Positions 31,057 through 33,518 of a stretch of 33,518 bases of DNA are shown here, piece by piece. Made by a program: the position numbers and the translations under genes. The stretch spans positions 1 to 33,518 of the forward strand of contig PLON01000015.1 in assembly GCA_003142095.1 (NCBI GenBank), written 5' to 3'. Below the pieces are notes generated by a model, which saw only the letters and a list, made by a program, of their open reading frames with translations, had not been told where the DNA came from and did not search any database. The DNA comes from Acidimicrobiaceae bacterium. Lineage in GTDB: Bacteria; Actinomycetota; Acidimicrobiia; Acidimicrobiales; RAAP-2. The first letter of the stretch is position 1. Each line of letters opens with the position of its first letter.

Positions 31057-32820
31057 ATGCCCCCCTTAAAGGAAATGCACCACGATCGCTACAAGTGGAT
31101 TGCGCTGACGAACACCACGCTCGGCATGTTCATGGCGACGATCAACTCCTCGATCATCCTGATCTCCCTGCCGGCGATCTTCCGCGGTATCGACATCAAT
31201 CCCCTCTCGGCCGGCAACGTGGGCTACCTGCTCTGGGTCCTTATGGGTTACCTCCTCGTGACCGCCGTCCTCGTCGTCAGTCTCGGCCGACTCGGCGACA
31301 TCGTCGGACGTGTCCGAGTGTTCAATCTCGGCTTTGCGGTCTTCTCGGTGGCGTCCGCACTCCTCGCCATCGATCCCTTTCACGGCTCGTCGGGAGCGAT
31401 GTGGCTCGTGATCTTCCGATTGGTGCAGGGAGTTGGTGGCGCCATGCTCTTCGCGAACTCAGCCGCGATCCTCGTTGACGCCTTTCCCGTCGAACAGCGC
31501 GGACTCGCCATGGGCGTGAACCAGATCGCGGCGATTGGCGGATCCTTCATCGGCCTGATCGCCGGTGGTCTGCTCTCGATCGTCGATTGGCGCTTGGTCT
31601 TTTGGGTCTCGGTGCCCTTTGGCATCATCGGCACCGTCTGGAGCTACAAGAGCCTGCGCGACAACGGAGTACGCACACCGTCGAAGATCGATTGGTGGGG
31701 CAATATTTCCTTTGGCGTCGGACTCACGGCACTGCTGGTCGGAATCGTCTACGGCATTGAACCGTACGGTGGGAGTTCGATGGGCTGGGGATCGCCGTTC
31801 GTCTTGAGCGCCTTCGCCATCGCAGTCGTTTTCCTCGGAGCGTTCTTCTACATCGAAAACCACGTCGAAGCCCCGATGTTCAACCTGCGTCTCTTTAAGA
31901 TCCGCGCCTTCTTCATGGGGAGTGTCGCGGGTCTACTCGCCGCCATCTCGCGCGGTGGGTTGCAGTTCATGCTCATCATCTGGCTCCAAGGCATCTGGCT
32001 GCCACTGCACGGGTACAGCTACTCCGACACGCCGCTGTGGGCCGGCATTTCGCTGTTGCCTCTCACGATTGGCTTCTTGCTGGCTGGACCGATCTCGGGC
32101 TACTTCTCGGACCGTCACGGGGCGCGCATTCTCTCGACCGCCGGTCTTTCTGTTTTTGCGCTGAGTTTCGTTGGTCTGCTCTTTATCCCGACCAACTTCT
32201 CCTACTGGGCCTTCGCGGCGCTTGTCTTCGCCAACGGTGTCGGCGGTGGAATGTTCTCCGCCCCCAACTCGGCGGCGGTCATGAACTCGGTACCGGCCGA
32301 CCAGCGCGGTGGCGCCGCCGGTATCCAAGCGGCCTTCATGAATACCGGCATGGTGCTCTCCATCGGGGTCTTCTTCTCACTAATGATCGTTGGACTCACC
32401 AGCACGTTGCCCAAGGCCATGTATCGCGGACTTAGCGCCCACGGCGTCGCGGCTGCGCAAGCCCATATCGTGGCGAACTTGCCGGCGGTCGGCAGTCTCT
32501 TCTCGTCGTTCCTCGGCTACAACCCTTTGAAGAGCCTCCTCATATCGCGGGCCAGCACCCACGTCTCGGAGGCCAAGTGGCTAACACTGACGGGTAAGAA
32601 ATTCTTCCCCGACCTCATTCAGAGTCCCTTCCACCACGGGCTGATCATCGTCTTCTCGGTGGCGATTCTTCTGTCGGTCATCGGCGCGATCTTCTCCGCG
32701 CTGCGCGGTGAGCGCTTCGTTCACCAGACGCCCACACTGCTAAAGCACGAAGGCGAACTGGCCGAGAGTTCGAACGCCGTTCCCGGTGAAGTCGCTCTCG
32801 ACCCTGAGGTCGTGCGATGA
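31057..32820 (+). CDS. MFS drug-efflux transporter, DHA2 (14-helix) type
   Basis: 587 residues with about 14 hydrophobic segments. [19 protein letters not shown] is motif D1 of EmrB/QacA-type antiporters. [17 protein letters not shown] is motif A, and [24 protein letters not shown] is motif B/C, with the second half starting at about residue 260. The C-terminus has a loop of about 70 residues between the last helices, and a hydrophilic tail. Such pumps export lipophilic drugs, cations or fatty acids by proton exchange. It overlaps the following MarR gene by four bases. Confidence 0.93.
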   Translation: MPPLKEMHHDRYKWIALTNTTLGMFMATINSSIILISLPAIFRGIDINPLSAGNVGYLLWVLMGYLLVTAVLVVSLGRLGDIVGRVRVFNLGFAVFSVASALLAIDPFHGSSGAMWLVIFRLVQGVGGAMLFANSAAILVDAFPVEQRGLAMGVNQIAAIGGSFIGLIAGGLLSIVDWRLVFWVSVPFGIIGTVWSYKSLRDNGVRTPSKIDWWGNISFGVGLTALLVGIVYGIEPYGGSSMGWGSPFVLSAFAIAVVFLGAFFYIENHVEAPMFNLRLFKIRAFFMGSVAGLLAAISRGGLQFMLIIWLQGIWLPLHGYSYSDTPLWAGISLLPLTIGFLLAGPISGYFSDRHGARILSTAGLSVFALSFVGLLFIPTNFSYWAFAALVFANGVGGGMFSAPNSAAVMNSVPADQRGGAAGIQAAFMNTGMVLSIGVFFSLMIVGLTSTLPKAMYRGLSAHGVAAAQAHIVANLPAVGSLFSSFLGYNPLKSLLISRASTHVSEAKWLTLTGKKFFPDLIQSPFHHGLIIVFSVAILLSVIGAIFSALRGERFVHQTPTLLKHEGELAESSNAVPGEVALDPEVVR

Positions 32821-33248
32821 GTGTCACGACGAACGTTGACACGACGAGTGGCGCAAGGCTACGCCTCGCGTTGACTCGAGTGCTGCGGACACTGCGTCGT
32901 CACGGGCGATCGAGTCTGACTCCCTCGCAGGTCTCGGCGCTATCAACGCTCGAAGACTTGGGTGCTATGCGCATCAGCACGATTGCGACCTACGAGTCCC
33001 TCGGTGCCCCGGCCGCGACGCGGGTCGTGGCGAGCCTCGAAGAACTCGGCCTCGTACGGCGCACGAGCGATCCCGACGACAAGCGTGCGTCGCTCATCGA
33101 TCTCACGGAGTTGGGCCGGAGCACTTTGAGCGAACTTTGGCGCGAACGAACGCTCGACATCAATACGATGCTGGAGCGTCTGACGGCAAAAGAGCGAGCC
33201 AGCATCGAGGCGGCCCTGCCGGTCCTCGAAAAAATCGCCCGCGATTAG
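32817..33248 (+). CDS. MarR family transcriptional regulator
   Basis: 143 residues starting within the MFS stop (ATGA). The winged helix is [69 protein letters not shown] (in part: the recognition helix [16 protein letters not shown] and wing [14 protein letters not shown]), the DxRxxxxxLT being the family signature. Gene order exporter-regulator in one operon and the upstream palindrome suggest that it represses its own operon until a toxic compound binds. The inducer is unknown. Confidence 0.92.
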   Translation: MSVTTNVDTTSGARLRLALTRVLRTLRRHGRSSLTPSQVSALSTLEDLGAMRISTIATYESLGAPAATRVVASLEELGLVRRTSDPDDKRASLIDLTELGRSTLSELWRERTLDINTMLERLTAKERASIEAALPVLEKIARD

Positions 33249-33518
33249 CGATCGCCGCAGGACACCGGTCCACGCGGTCTGCACCACTAACTTCTTCAAC
33301 GTGAGCGCCGGCACCATCGCAAAAACGAAGAGAGTCATTGTCCACGGTTGAACCAAGCTGCTTCGGCATTTGGGCGAGCTATTCAAGTGTTGAGGCAAAA
33401 AACATTGAGAAGGTGCGTTATAGTTGCCTTAGAGGTAGTCGAGCGAAGCAGTTCCTACGTCATCTCAGAGCCGAAATCCGAGTTTCTTCATCTCACGTTA
33501 CTGTTCAGGTCCCCCGTT
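33249..33518. other. Right-end stretch without a recognisable gene
   Basis: No protein in this 270-base end could be recognised on either strand. A minus-strand frame here has hydrophobic residues (TMTLFVFAMVPALTLKKLV) that could be the tail of a lost membrane gene, but it runs into the MarR gene in antisense and has no ribosome-binding site. TTATAGT at 33418-33424 might be part of a promoter for a gene to the right. Confidence 0.4.

Noticed and set aside
33160-33398. Minus-strand hydrophobic frame at the right end
   Set aside because: Runs antisense to the MarR gene, no ribosome-binding site, no recognisable family.
1-33518. tRNA, rRNA, CRISPR arrays, IS ends or prophage genes
   Set aside because: Scanned by eye for tRNA T-loop and acceptor patterns, regularly spaced repeats and transposase motifs; none found. 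A tool search could still detect small RNAs.

Overview
The window comes from a high-GC Gram-positive bacterium, most likely an actinobacterium outside the best-studied genera; an Acidimicrobiia-type genome is plausible. This is inferred from the gene families: a DosR/DevR-like regulator, an actinobacterial NrtR, a DDN-like F420 enzyme, two actinobacterial DinB-fold proteins and a DUF6186-like membrane protein. Frequent GTG starts and several genes without a ribosome-binding site fit the same picture. No tRNA, rRNA, CRISPR array, IS element or phage gene was seen.

Layout. (1) 1-2031 is an eroded accessory strip. It holds the N-terminal part of a Tat-exported PIG-L deacetylase running off the left edge, a fragment of a class III nucleotide cyclase, an RHH/MazF toxin-antitoxin pair and an N-terminal shard of a DUF3024 gene. 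(2) 2197-7138 is a complete branched-chain-amino-acid-type ABC transporter operon (binding protein, two permeases, two ATPases). (3) 7374-8874 holds a second, oppositely oriented RHH/MazF pair, a flavin-type oxidase-family enzyme and a C-terminal shard of DUF3024 with an in-frame stop. (4) 8922-13245 holds an OhrR-type peroxide sensor with a divergent membrane peptide, a DDN-like enzyme, a DoxX protein, an Lrp regulator divergent from an internally duplicated membrane protein, and a methyltransferase remnant. (5) 13250-17989 is the de novo NAD operon nadA-nadB-nadC (minus strand) with its likely repressor nrtR divergent from it. (6) 17993-24755 holds a thymidylate-synthase-like gene with a C-terminal frameshift, a secreted protein, an amidase, a GNAT acetyltransferase, an ECF sigma/anti-sigma pair divergent from a lipoprotein gene, small membrane proteins and a DinB-fold protein. 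(7) 24763-30704 holds a DUF885 peptidase, a DosR-type locus, an L,D-transpeptidase, a VOC protein, a HEAT-repeat protein, a DUF664 protein and a DtxR-like regulator whose metal ligands are altered. (8) 30783-33248 holds a VOC remnant and an MFS exporter/MarR operon preceded by a perfect inverted repeat.

The most interesting region is 26488-27760. A near-consensus DosR (dormancy) box sits between a 39-codon ORF with a strong ribosome-binding site, whose start resembles a truncated haemoglobin, and a conserved-looking 103-aa protein. A DosR/DevR-like response regulator is encoded next door, and no sensor kinase is present. This suggests a hypoxia or redox dormancy circuit with unstudied targets. 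Other leads are the repairable frameshift in the thymidylate-synthase-like gene, the DtxR-family protein lacking its metal ligands, and the transporter operon bracketed by two opposed toxin-antitoxin modules and two DUF3024 shards.
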